A stretch of DNA of 64,000 bases from Acidithiobacillus marinus (GTDB lineage: Bacteria > Pseudomonadota > Gammaproteobacteria > Acidithiobacillales > Acidithiobacillaceae): contig NZ_MXAV01000056.1 of assembly GCF_002847505.1 (NCBI RefSeq), positions 39,621 to 103,620 on the forward strand, in the 5' to 3' direction. Position numbers and translations under genes: made by a program. A model generated the notes under the pieces. It had not been told where the DNA came from. It saw nothing but the letters and a program-made list of their open reading frames with translations, and made no database searches. This document shows, piece by piece, positions 37,625 through 48,834 of this stretch (the first letter of the stretch is position 1; each line of letters opens with the position of its first letter).

Positions 37625-39499
37625 ATGCAAAACGAATTTGATGTCATTGTGGTCGGTGGTGGGCATGCCGGCACCGAGGCTGCCGCTGCCGCAGCTCGCT
37701 TGGGGGTGCGCACTCTACTTCTCACCCAGAATTTGGATACCATTGGCCAGATGTCCTGCAATCCGGCCATTGGCGGTATCGGTAAAGGGCATCTGGTCAA
37801 GGAAATCGACGCTCTGGGGGGTGTCATGGCGCTGGCCATCGATCAGGCGGGTATCCAGTTTCGCACCCTGAATGCCAGCAAGGGCCCGGCAGTGCGCGCC
37901 ACCCGGGCCCAGGCCGACCGCAGTCTCTACAAGCGTGCGGTGCGGCGTCTGCTCGAAAACATCCCCAACCTGCATCTGTTTCAGGGCATGGCCGGAGATT
38001 TGCTGATGGAACAGGACCGCCTTGTCGGGGTGCGGACGGAAACCGGTCTGGAATTGCGTGCCGGGCAAGTGATTCTGACTACCGGCACCTTTCTGGGCGG
38101 GCGGGTACACATGGGCGACCAGAATTATGCGGCAGGCCGAGCCGGTGACCCCCCTTCCAATGCCCTGTCCCAGCGTCTGCGGGAAATGGCCTTTCCCGTA
38201 GCCCGTCTGAAAACCGGCACCCCGCCGCGTATTGATGGACGCAGTATCGACTATTCAGTGCTCGAAGCGCAGCCCGGTGATGACCCCATCCCGGCCTTTT
38301 CCTTTATGACCCGGCAGGTGAATATCCCTCAGCTTGCCTGCCACATCACCCACACCAATGCCCGTACCCATGAAATCATTGCTGCCAATTTGCACCAGTC
38401 AGCCATGTATGGCGGGCATATCCAGTCCGTGGGGCCGCGCTACTGCCCGTCCATTGAAGACAAGGTGGTGCGTTTTGCCGAAAAGACCTCCCACCAGATT
38501 TTCCTGGAGCCGGAAGGGCTGGATACCCACGAGGTCTATCCCAACGGCATTTCCACAAGCCTGCCCTTCCCGGTGCAGGTGGATCTGGTGCGCAGCATGC
38601 GCGGGTTGGAAAATGCGGTTCTGCTGCGCCCCGGTTATGCCATCGAATATGATTTTCTCGACCCGCGTGATTTGTACCCCAGCCTTGAAAGCCAACGTCT
38701 ACCGGGACTGTTTTGTGCCGGCCAGATCAATGGCACAACTGGCTACGAAGAGGCGGCGGCCCAGGGTCTGCTGGCCGGTCTGAATGCGGCGCGGCGGGCC
38801 CGTTCTCAATCCGCCTGGGTGCCGGGACGCCATGAAGCTTACCTGGGTGTGATGGTAGATGATCTGGTTACCCGGGGGCTGGATGAGCCCTATCGCATGT
38901 TTACCAGTCGGGCCGAGTATCGCCTGCAGTTGCGTGAAGACAATGCGGATTTGCGTCTGACCCCCCAAGGTCGGAAACTGGGATTGGTGGACGAGGCCCG
39001 CTGGACGGCCTTCAGCCGCAAGCAGGAAGACCTGGAAAGTGAACGCGAGCGTTTCCGCAGTCTGCGTATTCGTCCCGAAGACCCATTGGCAGTGCGCATT
39101 GCCGCGCATCTGGGCCAGCCCCTGACTCGGGATGTGACCGCTCTGGAACTGCTGCGCCGACCCGACTGGGATTATGCCAGCCTGACAGCAGTTCTGGCCT
39201 TGTCGGGTTGTGCGGATTCGCGAGTGAGTGAGCAGTTGGAGATTGAATGCAAATATTCGGGCTATATCGCTCGACAGCAGGATGAAATTGAGCGTGCGGC
39301 CCGCTGGGAGGGAATGTGCATTCCCGAGGATATGGATTACAGCGCCGTGCGTGGTTTGTCCACCGAAGTGATGCAGCGCCTGAGTCGGCAACGCCCCCAG
39401 ACCATCGGCCTCGCCAGCCGCATACCGGGGGTGACCCCCGCCGCCATATCCCTGTTGCTGATTCACGTGAAACGTCGCAGCCTCTTGCAGGCGGGCTGA
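37625..39499 (+). CDS. mnmG: tRNA uridine 5-carboxymethylaminomethyl modification enzyme MnmG
   Basis: MnmG/GidA (624 aa) is the FAD-dependent partner of MnmE that modifies U34 of several tRNAs. The N-terminal dinucleotide fold [12 protein letters not shown] begins at residue 10. The family signatures [22 protein letters not shown] and [17 protein letters not shown] are clear, and the C-terminal helical domain that binds MnmE follows residue 550. Near the 3' end the coding sequence contains a weak parS-like site. It overlaps rsmG by one base, the common mnmG-rsmG-parA-parB order near oriC. Confidence 0.96.
   Translation: MQNEFDVIVVGGGHAGTEAAAAAARLGVRTLLLTQNLDTIGQMSCNPAIGGIGKGHLVKEIDALGGVMALAIDQAGIQFRTLNASKGPAVRATRAQADRSLYKRAVRRLLENIPNLHLFQGMAGDLLMEQDRLVGVRTETGLELRAGQVILTTGTFLGGRVHMGDQNYAAGRAGDPPSNALSQRLREMAFPVARLKTGTPPRIDGRSIDYSVLEAQPGDDPIPAFSFMTRQVNIPQLACHITHTNARTHEIIAANLHQSAMYGGHIQSVGPRYCPSIEDKVVRFAEKTSHQIFLEPEGLDTHEVYPNGISTSLPFPVQVDLVRSMRGLENAVLLRPGYAIEYDFLDPRDLYPSLESQRLPGLFCAGQINGTTGYEEAAAQGLLAGLNAARRARSQSAWVPGRHEAYLGVMVDDLVTRGLDEPYRMFTSRAEYRLQLREDNADLRLTPQGRKLGLVDEARWTAFSRKQEDLESERERFRSLRIRPEDPLAVRIAAHLGQPLTRDVTALELLRRPDWDYASLTAVLALSGCADSRVSEQLEIECKYSGYIARQQDEIERAARWEGMCIPEDMDYSAVRGLSTEVMQRLSRQRPQTIGLASRIPGVTPAAISLLLIHVKRRSLLQAG
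39459..39474. promoter_or_regulatory. parS: parS-like site (14 of 16)
   Basis: TGATTCACGTGAAACG differs from the parS consensus at positions 3 and 16 and retains the TTCACGTGAA core. It sits inside the mnmG 3' end, under 1 kb from parA. Binding would be weaker than at the perfect site. Confidence 0.6.
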
Positions 39500-40155
39500 T
39501 GCCGCCGGTTTCTGCGGCTCTGCTCGCGCAAATCCTCGCTGCGGGGCTAGCAGGTATGTCGCTGGAAGGGATTACGCCCGAGCAGCGTGTGTTGCTGCTG
39601 AATTATTTGCTCCTCCTGCAGCGCTGGAATGCGACCCACAATCTGACGGCGGTGCGCGATCCCCGGGACATGATTCCTCGCCATATTCTCGACAGTCTGG
39701 CTGTTTTACCTTTTCTGGAACCGGGTTTGGTGGTGGACATTGGTAGTGGTGCCGGTTTGCCGGGCATTCCACTGGCTATCTGCCGACCGGCACAGGATTT
39801 TACGCTGGTGGAGCCAGCGGCCAAGAGGGTGGCCTTTTTGCGCAGCGTCGTCGCCGAGCTTGGTCTGACCAATGTGCAGATTGCGCCGCTGACCAGTGAG
39901 CATTATCAGCCAGAGATTTTGCCCGACCGGATTATCAGCCGCGCTACCGCCCCTCTGGCGCGCCTGGACCAGATGACCAGCCATCTTCAGGGGCCGCATA
40001 ACCAGGTATTGGCCTTGAAAGGCCCTGGGGTTGAAGAGGAGCTGGCCGACTGGCCGCGCGCCGCTTCCCTGGACATTCGCTGTCATGATCTGCACATTCC
40101 CGATCAGCCCTCCCGTAAGCTTTTGATTTGGAGAAGTCCGGTGCAAATGCCCTAG
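39499..40155 (+). CDS. rsmG: 16S rRNA m7G527 methyltransferase RsmG
   Basis: RsmG/GidB (218 aa) methylates G527 of 16S rRNA using SAM. The fold includes the N-terminal WNATHNLTAVRDP segment, IPRHILDSLAVLP and VVDIGSGAGLPGIPLAI (SAM motif I), then ISRATAPLARL. The start ATG overlaps the mnmG stop (TGATG). Loss of this enzyme gives low-level streptomycin resistance in other bacteria. It is followed by parA after 65 bp. Confidence 0.95.
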   Translation: MPPVSAALLAQILAAGLAGMSLEGITPEQRVLLLNYLLLLQRWNATHNLTAVRDPRDMIPRHILDSLAVLPFLEPGLVVDIGSGAGLPGIPLAICRPAQDFTLVEPAAKRVAFLRSVVAELGLTNVQIAPLTSEHYQPEILPDRIISRATAPLARLDQMTSHLQGPHNQVLALKGPGVEEELADWPRAASLDIRCHDLHIPDQPSRKLLIWRSPVQMP

Positions 40156-40220
40156 CCCCCCGCGAGTGGACAGGGTATTCTTGGGAAATTGCAGGCTGCA
40201 CCGGAAATCATCCCCAAAAA

Positions 40221-40982
40221 ATGCGTACAGTTGCCGTTGCCAATCAAAAAGGTGGCGTGGGAAAAACCACGACTGCCGTCAATCTGGCCGCCGGACTTGC
40301 CCAGAATGGCAAGCGGGTGTTGCTGGTGGACCTCGATCCCCAGGCGAATGCCAGTACCGGCCTTGGCCAGGTGGGTAATGCGGCGGCCAGTATTTATCAT
40401 GTTCTACTCGGGGAGCTGCCCCTTGCTGCGGTCCTGCAGACAGTGTCTCCTGCCGGACTGTTCCTGGCCCCTTCCAGCCCGGATCTCGCAGGTGCTGAAG
40501 TGGAAATCTATCCGCGCCCGGATCGGGAGCAGCACCTGAAGAGGGCTTTGACTGAAGCCGCAGATTTTGATTACGTGCTGATTGATTGCCCGCCCGCTCT
40601 GAATATGTTGACTATCAATGCGCTGGTCGCGGCGGATAGCGTGCTGATTCCCATGCAATGTGAATATTATGCCCTGGAGGGCCTCACCCAGTTGCTGAAT
40701 ACGGTCCGGCGTGTACGTGCCCAGCTCAATCCGCGCCTGCAGGTGGACGGCCTGTTGCGGACCATGTTCGATAATCGCAATCGTCTGTCTTCGGAGGTCG
40801 GGCAAGAGCTGGAGCGGCATTTTCCCGACAAGCTCTACCAGATGGTCATTCCCCGTAATATTCGCCTGGCCGAGGCCCCCAGTTTTGGTCGGGTTGCTCT
40901 GGAATATGATCCTTCCTGTGCTGGCGCCATCGCGTATCAGGGACTGGCCAAAGAATTTCTGCAGCGGGAGAAAAATCCATGA
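40221..40982 (+). CDS. parA: Chromosome partitioning ATPase ParA (Soj)
   Basis: ParA/Soj (253 aa) is the deviant Walker ATPase that moves ParB-parS complexes over the nucleoid and affects origin segregation. The motif KGGVGKTTTAVNLAAGLA starts at residue 10, followed by DLDPQANASTGLG and IDCPPALNMLTINAL. The start at 40221 gives the normal N-terminus MRTVAVANQ; the frame opens further upstream into rsmG without conserved sequence. It overlaps parB by 4 bp. Confidence 0.95.
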   Translation: MRTVAVANQKGGVGKTTTAVNLAAGLAQNGKRVLLVDLDPQANASTGLGQVGNAAASIYHVLLGELPLAAVLQTVSPAGLFLAPSSPDLAGAEVEIYPRPDREQHLKRALTEAADFDYVLIDCPPALNMLTINALVAADSVLIPMQCEYYALEGLTQLLNTVRRVRAQLNPRLQVDGLLRTMFDNRNRLSSEVGQELERHFPDKLYQMVIPRNIRLAEAPSFGRVALEYDPSCAGAIAYQGLAKEFLQREKNP

Positions 40983-41827
40983 AACGGGTAGGCTTGGGCC
41001 GGGGTCTGGATGCACTGTTTGCCAATGAAAGTGCTGCTACCGGGACGATGCGCGAAATTCCCGTGGACTTACTGCAAAGAGGGCGTTATCAGCCGCGTGG
41101 CGTAATTTCCGAATCTACCTTGCAAGAGTTGACCGACTCCATTCGTCATCAGGGGGTCGTTCAACCGATTGTGGTGCGCACTGTGGGTGGTGGTCGCTAT
41201 GAAATTATCGCTGGCGAGCGGCGCTGGCGGGCGGCACAAATCGCGGGGCTGACCCAGATTCCGGCGGTGGTCCGCGATTGTGGTGACGAACAGGCACTGG
41301 CCATCGGCATCATCGAGAACATTCAGCGCCAGGACCTGAACCCCCTCGAAGAAGCCCAGGCATTACAGCGGCTGCTCGATGAGTTTGGCCTCAGCCATGA
41401 AGCCCTGGCAGCCACCCTCGGCCGCTCCCGGGCGGCTATCAGTAACCAGTTACGTCTGCTGCGCCTTTCCGCTGCGCTGCACCCCTATGTGGAAAATGGC
41501 GCCTTGAGTGCCGGTCATGCCCGCGCTTTGCTGACCCTGAACGAGCCGCAACAGCAGGTTCTGGCGGAGCAGGTAGTGCGGCAGAGTCTCAGTGTCCGGG
41601 CCACCGAAAAACTGGTCCAGAAAGTGCAGAATCCCCCCCCGCAGCACGCGCAAACTGATCCTAACAGTGCGGCATTGGCGGCGCTCATCCAATCCAGCCT
41701 GGGCCTCAGCATTGATCTGCGTCCCCATGGTCAGGGCGGGGAGCTGCGGATCCGTTGGGAAAATCACGAACAGGAAGCCATGCTCCTGCAACGCCTGGGC
41801 GTGAACTTGAATGACAATGAAATCTGA
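40979..41827 (+). CDS. parB: Chromosome partitioning protein ParB (Spo0J)
   Basis: ParB (282 aa) is the CTP-dependent clamp that binds parS and spreads along DNA. Its N-terminal ParB/Srx domain has VVQPIVVR, the GERRWRAAQIAGL catalytic/CTP motif and ENIQRQDLNPLEEA. The central HTH includes AATLGRSRAAISNQLRLLRL, and the C-terminal dimerisation domain ends the protein. Three parS-like sites lie in this window, one perfect. It is translationally coupled to parA. Confidence 0.95.
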   Translation: MKRVGLGRGLDALFANESAATGTMREIPVDLLQRGRYQPRGVISESTLQELTDSIRHQGVVQPIVVRTVGGGRYEIIAGERRWRAAQIAGLTQIPAVVRDCGDEQALAIGIIENIQRQDLNPLEEAQALQRLLDEFGLSHEALAATLGRSRAAISNQLRLLRLSAALHPYVENGALSAGHARALLTLNEPQQQVLAEQVVRQSLSVRATEKLVQKVQNPPPQHAQTDPNSAALAALIQSSLGLSIDLRPHGQGGELRIRWENHEQEAMLLQRLGVNLNDNEI

Positions 41828-41848
41828 TGGAAGGCGGCGGGAATGCTC

Positions 41849-41877
41849 TTGACGCTGAGCATCTGCGTGTTTAGACT
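41849..41877 (+). promoter_or_regulatory. Candidate promoter of the ATP synthase operon
   Basis: TTGACG and TAGACT lie exactly 17 bp apart in the 74-bp gap between parB and atpI, about 25 bp before the first possible start codon of atpI. The -35 matches five of six consensus bases; the -10 matches less well. Confidence 0.5.
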
Positions 41878-41901
41878 CCGCCTGTATTTGAGTTTTGCCC
41901 A

Positions 41902-42300
41902 TTGAAAGAGCAAGAAAAACAAGTGGGCATGGTGAACTTCTCGTCTTATGTCGGGCGAGTCACTGCGACGGTGTTGACGTTGGCCCTGTTTCTGGCAGCC
42001 GTGACGGCATGGCGCTGGGGACGACAAGAAGCTTACGCACTGCTGTTTGCGGCATTTTTGAGCGTTATCAACATGCTCATCCTGGGTGGTCGCCTGATCG
42101 CGCTCCCCGCTTCTACGCATCTTGCCGCTCGGCGGCTGGGTGGAGCGGTGTTGCAGCGCTGGATCATCACCATACTGGGTCTCATATTGGCAATTTTCTG
42201 GCTGCACCTGCCCGTTATCGGGTTGGTTGCCGGATTTTTGCTGGCCCATTTCGTATTTTTGGCATTTCTGATGCGGGAACGTATCAGGCAAAGGAGTTAA
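41902..42300 (+). CDS. atpI: ATP synthase subunit I (AtpI-like)
   Basis: A small hydrophobic protein (132 aa from a TTG at 41902, or 123 aa from the ATG at 41929) with four membrane segments. AtpI assists assembly of the c-ring in other bacteria, and the position directly before atpB supports the call. Sequence conservation in this family is low, so the identification relies on topology, size and context. The start is uncertain: neither candidate has a strong ribosome-binding site. Confidence 0.8.
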   Translation: MKEQEKQVGMVNFSSYVGRVTATVLTLALFLAAVTAWRWGRQEAYALLFAAFLSVINMLILGGRLIALPASTHLAARRLGGAVLQRWIITILGLILAIFWLHLPVIGLVAGFLLAHFVFLAFLMRERIRQRS

Positions 42301-42302
42301 GC

Positions 42303-43052
42303 GTGGCATCAGGCGATATCGCCCATCACCTTGTCAACTGGACCGTGGGTTCCGGTTTCTGGACGTTTGATCTGGACACCATTGTCATGGGTTGGATCAT
42401 GGCTGCCATTCTGGTCATTACCGGGATGGTGGTTGGCGCAAAACTGCAGACGAGCACCCCCAGTGGCATGCAAAACTGGTTGGAAGGCGTCGTCGATTTC
42501 ATTGACGATCTGGTCCAGGGAAGCTTCCCGGTCAAAGATCCGCTGATCGCACCCATGGCCATTACGGTTTTTTTGTGGATCCTGCTGATGAACAGCATGG
42601 ACGTGATCCCAGCTTATCTGCCGGGCATTATTGCCCACTGGTTTGGCATCCCTGAATTTCGGGTGACACCTACGGTCAATCTGAATACCACGCTGGGTGT
42701 TTCCATCACCGTATTTCTGGTGATGATTGCCACCAATCTGCGGGTGAAGGGCTTCAGCTACTTCAAAACCTACCTGACCCACCCCTTCGGTATCTGGCTG
42801 TTCCCGATGAATATCATCATGTCGGTGATTGAAGAAATTACCAAGCCCCTGAGCCTGGGTTTGCGACTGTTTGGGAACATGTTCGCCGGAGAGCTGGTAT
42901 TTCTCCTCCTGGCGCTGTTGCCCTGGTGGGGCGAGCTGGTGATGGGTACGGTCTGGTCCCTGTTTGAAAGTTTGATCATCATCCTGCAGGCGTTTATTTT
43001 CACTGTGCTGACGGTGGTTTATCTCGGCATGGCGAATATGCAGGATCATTAA
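42303..43052 (+). CDS. atpB: F0F1 ATP synthase subunit a
   Basis: Subunit a (249 aa) forms the proton half-channels of Fo beside the c-ring. Membrane helices are visible from about residue 26 on. The essential arginine lies in SLGLRLFGNMFAGELV in the penultimate helix region, and the final helix ends with VYLGMANMQ. The start is a GTG with AAAGGAG upstream, 2 bp after the atpI stop. It belongs to the conserved order atpI-B-E-F-H-A-G-D-C. Confidence 0.95.
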   Translation: MASGDIAHHLVNWTVGSGFWTFDLDTIVMGWIMAAILVITGMVVGAKLQTSTPSGMQNWLEGVVDFIDDLVQGSFPVKDPLIAPMAITVFLWILLMNSMDVIPAYLPGIIAHWFGIPEFRVTPTVNLNTTLGVSITVFLVMIATNLRVKGFSYFKTYLTHPFGIWLFPMNIIMSVIEEITKPLSLGLRLFGNMFAGELVFLLLALLPWWGELVMGTVWSLFESLIIILQAFIFTVLTVVYLGMANMQDH

Positions 43053-43096
43053 AAGTTTACATTATTTCACTTTTGCGACACTTGTAAGGAGTTATC

Positions 43097-43351
43097 ATGG
43101 ACGCACATACCATTATCGTAGCTGCCACAGCCATTGCTGTCGGTATCATTTTTGGCGCCGCTGGACTGGGTTCCGCCATTGGCTGGGGTCTGATCACTTC
43201 CAAGACCATCGAAGGTATCACCCGTCAGCCCGAAATGCGCCCGCAGCTGCTGGTGAACACCTTTATTTTTGCTGGCTTGATGGAATCCTTCCCTTTCATC
43301 ATTCTGGCCTTCGGTTTCTGGTTCCTCTTCGCCAACCCGTTCCTGGGCTGA
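43097..43351 (+). CDS. atpE: F0F1 ATP synthase subunit c
   Basis: The c subunit (84 aa) forms the rotor ring. Two membrane helices are joined by the polar loop RQPEMRP, and the proton-binding carboxylate is E63 in GLMESFP. The helix-1 position that carries Gln in sodium-type rings is not Gln here, so proton coupling is expected, fitting an acidophile. A strong AAGGAG site precedes the ATG. Confidence 0.95.
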   Translation: MDAHTIIVAATAIAVGIIFGAAGLGSAIGWGLITSKTIEGITRQPEMRPQLLVNTFIFAGLMESFPFIILAFGFWFLFANPFLG

Positions 43352-43393
43352 TGCGGGTCCGGTTGATCCGGCCCACTTGCAAGTGAGGTAGTC

Positions 43394-43873
43394 ATGAATC
43401 CAGTAGGTATCAATGGAACACTGATCATACAGCTGATCACCTTCGTCATTCTCGTGGCGTTGTTGTACAAGTATATGTATGGTCCCCTGCGCAAGGTCAT
43501 GGACGCGCGTCGTGCGAAAATTGCCGACGGACTTGCTGCTGCCGAGCGTGGTAAAGAAGAAATGGTCCTGGCCCAAAAGCGCGCAGCAGAAATGTTGCGG
43601 GAAGCCAAGGACAAGGCGGCAGAAATCATCGCCAATGCCGAGCGCCGTGGTGTGGAACTGCGTGAAGAAGCCCAGAGCAAGGCCCGTGAAGAAGCGGACC
43701 GGATTATTGCCGGAGCCCGGGCGGAAATCGATGTGGAAACCAATCGGGCGCGTGAGGTTCTGCGTGGCCAGGTGGTTGAGCTGGTGGTTGATGGCACCCA
43801 GCGCATATTGCATCGGGAAATTGACCAGAATGCCCATCGCGACATTATCGACCGTATGGTCGGTCAATTGTGA
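43394..43873 (+). CDS. atpF: F0F1 ATP synthase subunit b
   Basis: Subunit b (159 aa) is the peripheral stalk. A single N-terminal membrane helix (about residues 8-26) is followed by the long charged coiled-coil helix with repeated [23 protein letters not shown] heptads. The C-terminal part contacts delta. There is one copy, unlike organisms with b and b'. It starts 42 bp after atpE. Confidence 0.94.
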   Translation: MNPVGINGTLIIQLITFVILVALLYKYMYGPLRKVMDARRAKIADGLAAAERGKEEMVLAQKRAAEMLREAKDKAAEIIANAERRGVELREEAQSKAREEADRIIAGARAEIDVETNRAREVLRGQVVELVVDGTQRILHREIDQNAHRDIIDRMVGQL

Positions 43874-43882
43874 GGATCTGAA

Positions 43883-44422
43883 ATGGCAGATCTGATCACG
43901 GTGGCGCGGCCTTACGCGGAAGCACTTTACGGTCTGGCCAAGCAATCCGGCCAACAGCAGGCCTGGGCAGAATCGCTGCAAGTACTGACGGCCATGGTTG
44001 CGGATAAGCAGGCCCAGGCCTTCCTGAATGACCCTGAACGGCCGGAGGCTGACAAGGTTGCCTTGCTGGCCGCTGCTCCGGTGACGGTTGAGCAGAGCGC
44101 GTGGCAGTCTTTTCTTGGGCTTCTGACACACAACGATCGCTGGGCTGCAGCAGCAGAAATTGCCCAGCTTTTTGACGAAGCCGTGCGCCATGACGAAGGG
44201 ATTGTGGACGTACTGGTCACCAGTGCGGTGGCGATGGATGCGCAGCAGAAAGGCGCTGTCCAGGCTGCTCTTGAGCAGCGTTTCAGCGGTCGCCAAGTCG
44301 CTTTTCGTGAGTCGGTAGATGCTTCCCTGATTGGCGGTCTCGTAATTCATACGGGTGATCTCACCATAGATGCTTCCGTGCGTGGACAAGTGCAGCAGCT
44401 TGCCCGAACCCTTCGCAGCTAA
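43883..44422 (+). CDS. atpH: F0F1 ATP synthase subunit delta
   Basis: Subunit delta (179 aa) caps F1 and joins it to the b stalk. The N-terminal domain starts ADLITVARPYAEALYGLA, the usual RPYA-ALF-like opening. The C-terminal conserved block reads DASLIGGLVIHTGDLTIDASVRGQVQQL. It lies between atpF (9 bp) and atpA (18 bp). Confidence 0.94.
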   Translation: MADLITVARPYAEALYGLAKQSGQQQAWAESLQVLTAMVADKQAQAFLNDPERPEADKVALLAAAPVTVEQSAWQSFLGLLTHNDRWAAAAEIAQLFDEAVRHDEGIVDVLVTSAVAMDAQQKGAVQAALEQRFSGRQVAFRESVDASLIGGLVIHTGDLTIDASVRGQVQQLARTLRS

Positions 44423-44440
44423 AGTCTTGAGGAACATAGT

Positions 44441-45985
44441 ATGCAACAACTGAATCCATCGGAAATCAGTGACCTGATCCGCGCACGCATCGCTGGCTTT
44501 GAAGGCCGCGTTGAAACGCGCTCACAGGGCACCATCATCAGCCTGAGCGACGGCATCCTACGCATTCACGGTCTGGAAGACGTCATGTACGGCGAGATGC
44601 TCGAACTCCCCGGCGGCCGCTATGCGCTGGCCATGAATCTGGAACAGGACAATGTCGGCGCCGTAGTGCTGGGAGAGTTCTCCGGCCTCGAAGAGGGCGG
44701 TATCGTCAAATGCACCGGTAAGGTCATGCAGATTCCCATCGGTAAGGAATTGCTTGGCCGGGTCGTCAATGCCCTGGGTCAACCCATTGACGGCAAAGGC
44801 CCGGTCGATGCCAAGGAATTTGACGTCCTCGAAAAAATCGCGCCTGGCGTCGTCGATCGTCAGAGTGTGGACGAACCCATGCAGACCGGCGTCAAGTCCA
44901 TTGATGCCATGGTGCCGGTGGGTCGTGGTCAGCGCGAGCTGATCATCGGTGACCGCCAGACCGGCAAGACGGCGGTCGCGGTGGATGCCATCATCAACCA
45001 GAAAGGCAAGGGTGTTTACTGTATCTATGTCGCGGTCGGCCAGAAGGCCTCCACCGTAGCGGGTGTAGTCCGCAAGCTGGAAGAGTATGGCGCCATGGAA
45101 TACACCACGGTTATCGCTGCCAACGCTTCTGAGTCAGCGGCCATGCAGTACCTGGCACCCTATTCCGGTTGCACCATGGGCGAATTCTTCCGGGATCGCG
45201 GTATGGACGCCCTGATTGTGTATGACGATCTGACCAAGCAGGCCTGGGCCTACCGGCAGATTTCCCTGTTGCTGCGCCGTCCTCCAGGCCGCGAAGCCTA
45301 TCCGGGCGACGTGTTCTACCTGCACTCCCGTTTGCTGGAGCGCGCCGCGCGGGTCAACGCTGATTTCGTCGAAAAATTCACTAACGGCGCAGTGAAAGGC
45401 AAGACCGGTTCCTTGACCGCTCTGCCGATCATTGAAACCCAGGCGGGTGACGTTTCCGCCTTCGTGCCCACCAACGTGATTTCCATCACCGACGGCCAGA
45501 TTTATCTGGAAACCGATTTGTTCAACTCGGGTATTCGGCCTGCCATCAACGCCGGTCTCTCGGTATCCCGTGTGGGTGGTGCCGCCCAGACCAAAATCAT
45601 CAAGAAGCTGGGTGGTGGTATTCGTCTGGATCTGGCGCAGTATCGTGAACTGGCGGCTTTCGCCCAGTTTGCTTCGGATCTGGATGAAATCACCCGTAAG
45701 CAGATTGAACGCGGCAAGCGGGTCACCGAATTGCTGAAGCAGGACCAGTTTGCGCCCATGTCGGTAGCCGAACAGGCGGTATCCCTGTTTGCAGCCAGCA
45801 GCGGTGCCCTGGATGATGTGGAAGTGGCCAAGGTGCGGCCTTTCGAGAAAGCTCTGCTGGCTTACCTGCACAGCAACAACAAGGACTTGATGGCCGGGCT
45901 CGAAGAGAAAAAAGAGCTCACCGACGACTTCAAAAAGCAGCTCGACGCAGCAGTCAAGCAGTTCAAGTCCAGTTCGACGTACTAG
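44441..45985 (+). CDS. atpA: F0F1 ATP synthase subunit alpha
   Basis: The alpha subunit (514 aa) carries the non-catalytic nucleotide sites. The Walker A motif GDRQTGKT occupies residues 170-177. The family signature region [17 protein letters not shown] is at about residues 366-382. Length is standard. It follows atpH and precedes atpG by 9 bp. Confidence 0.97.
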   Translation: MQQLNPSEISDLIRARIAGFEGRVETRSQGTIISLSDGILRIHGLEDVMYGEMLELPGGRYALAMNLEQDNVGAVVLGEFSGLEEGGIVKCTGKVMQIPIGKELLGRVVNALGQPIDGKGPVDAKEFDVLEKIAPGVVDRQSVDEPMQTGVKSIDAMVPVGRGQRELIIGDRQTGKTAVAVDAIINQKGKGVYCIYVAVGQKASTVAGVVRKLEEYGAMEYTTVIAANASESAAMQYLAPYSGCTMGEFFRDRGMDALIVYDDLTKQAWAYRQISLLLRRPPGREAYPGDVFYLHSRLLERAARVNADFVEKFTNGAVKGKTGSLTALPIIETQAGDVSAFVPTNVISITDGQIYLETDLFNSGIRPAINAGLSVSRVGGAAQTKIIKKLGGGIRLDLAQYRELAAFAQFASDLDEITRKQIERGKRVTELLKQDQFAPMSVAEQAVSLFAASSGALDDVEVAKVRPFEKALLAYLHSNNKDLMAGLEEKKELTDDFKKQLDAAVKQFKSSSTY

Positions 45986-45994
45986 GAGAGCAGC

Positions 45995-46861
45995 ATGGCC
46001 AATGCCAAGGAAATTCGCGGTCAGATCAAGAGCGTAAAAAACACGCGCAAGATCACCCGCGCCATGGAAATGGTGGCTGCAAGCAAGATGCGGCGCGCGC
46101 AGGAACGGATGCGTGCCGCCCGGCCTTATGCGGAGAAAATCCGTGAGGTCCTGGGTCATCTGGCGCTGGCGCACCCGGAGTACGAACATCCATTGATGCA
46201 GGTCCGACCCGTCAAAAAGGCCGGGTTTCTGGTGATCACCACGGACCGTGGCCTCTGCGGTGCGTTGAACGTCAACGTGCTGCGTCAGGTCGTGCATAAA
46301 ATGCATGATCTGCATGATCAGGGAGTCAGTTCGGATCTCGCGGTCATGGGTAACAAGGGGCTGGGATTTTTGCGGCGGCATGGCGCGCATCTGGTGGCCG
46401 AGCTGAACGGGCTGGGTGACAAACCCAATCTGGCCGACATGATCGGACCGATCCGGGCCATGGCGGATGCTTATGCCAAGGGCGAAGTGGATGTGGTTTA
46501 TCTGGTTTCGTCCCGTTTTGTGAATACCATGCTGCAACGCGCCACTCTGGAGCAGTTGTTGCCTGTGGAAAAACCCGAAGTGCCCGCCGAAAAACCGGCG
46601 GAGATGTGGGATTATATTTACGAACCGGAGGCGCGTCCGGTACTCGACAAGCTGATGCATCGTTATGTGGAATCGGTCGTGTATCAGGCGGTGATCGAAC
46701 ATCTGGCCTGCGAACAGAGCGCGCGTATGGTGGCCATGAAAAATGCCTCGGATAACGCTAAGCGGATGGTGGGCGATCTGCAGTTGGCCTACAACAAGGC
46801 GCGTCAGGCAGCCATTACTCAGGAAATCGCCGAAATCAGCGCAGGTGCAGCGGCGGTTTAA
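45995..46861 (+). CDS. atpG: F0F1 ATP synthase subunit gamma
   Basis: The gamma subunit (288 aa) is the central rotating shaft. The N-terminal helix begins [29 protein letters not shown]. The central Rossmann-like part has [12 protein letters not shown], and the long C-terminal helix ends with [21 protein letters not shown]. All parts normal for the family are present. Confidence 0.96.
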   Translation: MANAKEIRGQIKSVKNTRKITRAMEMVAASKMRRAQERMRAARPYAEKIREVLGHLALAHPEYEHPLMQVRPVKKAGFLVITTDRGLCGALNVNVLRQVVHKMHDLHDQGVSSDLAVMGNKGLGFLRRHGAHLVAELNGLGDKPNLADMIGPIRAMADAYAKGEVDVVYLVSSRFVNTMLQRATLEQLLPVEKPEVPAEKPAEMWDYIYEPEARPVLDKLMHRYVESVVYQAVIEHLACEQSARMVAMKNASDNAKRMVGDLQLAYNKARQAAITQEIAEISAGAAAV

Positions 46862-46899
46862 GGATCATGTACAGCATTTTTGGAATTTTTGAGGGTTAA

Positions 46900-48312
<1,413 letters not shown>

Positions 48313-48315
48313 GGG

Positions 48316-48741
48316 ATGACCATGACCATTGATGTGCGGGTCGTCAGTGCAGAAGGCAGCATCTACGAAGGGGTAGCGACCATGGTGGTTGCTCCCGGTG
48401 AGATGGGTGAGCTGGGAATTTTGCCCCGCCACGCGCCTTTGTTGACCGGATTACGTCCCGGCGAGCTGCGGATTATTCACGGTGAAAATACCGAGTATCT
48501 GTTCGTCAACGGCGGGATGCTGGAAATCCAGCCAGATGTGGTGACGGTTCTGGCCGATTCGGCAGAAAGGGCCACGGATATAGACGAAGCCAAGGCGCTG
48601 GCCGCCAAGCAGGCTGCCGAAGCCCGCTTGGCTGGCAATCTGGATCAGATGGATTATGCGGCAGCCCAGGGTGAACTGCTGGCGCAAATCGCCCGCCTGA
48701 AAGCGGTGCAGCGCTTGCGCGAACAAGGCCTGCTGCGTTAA
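48316..48741 (+). CDS. atpC: F0F1 ATP synthase subunit epsilon
   Basis: The epsilon subunit (141 aa) links gamma to the c-ring and can inhibit ATP hydrolysis. The N-terminal beta-sandwich includes APGEMGELGILPRHAPLLTGLRPGELRI and the C-terminal helical hairpin follows residue 88. It closes the operon and is followed by two small hairpins before glmU. Confidence 0.94.
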   Translation: MTMTIDVRVVSAEGSIYEGVATMVVAPGEMGELGILPRHAPLLTGLRPGELRIIHGENTEYLFVNGGMLEIQPDVVTVLADSAERATDIDEAKALAAKQAAEARLAGNLDQMDYAAAQGELLAQIARLKAVQRLREQGLLR

Positions 48742-48760
48742 TTGCCAGCTATGGAGGCGT

Positions 48761-48811
48761 CCTGTCTCTGGACAGGTTTCACGGACCCCGGTCGCTTTTG
48801 GTGACTGGGGT
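48761..48811 (+). terminator. Two tandem hairpins between atpC and glmU
   Basis: A hairpin with stem CCTGTC/GACAGG at 48761-48776 is followed by a second with ACCCCGGTC/GACTGGGGT (one G-T pair) at 48785-48811. Short TTTC and TTTG stretches follow. They could attenuate or end the atp transcript, but neither has a long T-run. Confidence 0.4.
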
Positions 48812-48834
48812 TTGTGCATTTTGAGGATAGAGCC

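Noticed and set aside
43352..43393. Hairpin-like GGGTCCGG/CCGGCCC between atpE and atpF as a terminator.
   Set aside because: The stem needs a bulge and there is no T-run, and the operon clearly continues; at most a minor mRNA-stability element.
43067..44449. A 460-codon open frame antisense to atpE-atpF-atpH.
   Set aside because: It covers three conserved genes, has no domain and no ribosome-binding site.
45134..46702. A 522-codon open frame antisense to atpA and atpG.
   Set aside because: Its translation has no recognisable domain and it mirrors highly conserved genes with strong codon bias, which commonly leaves long antisense frames.
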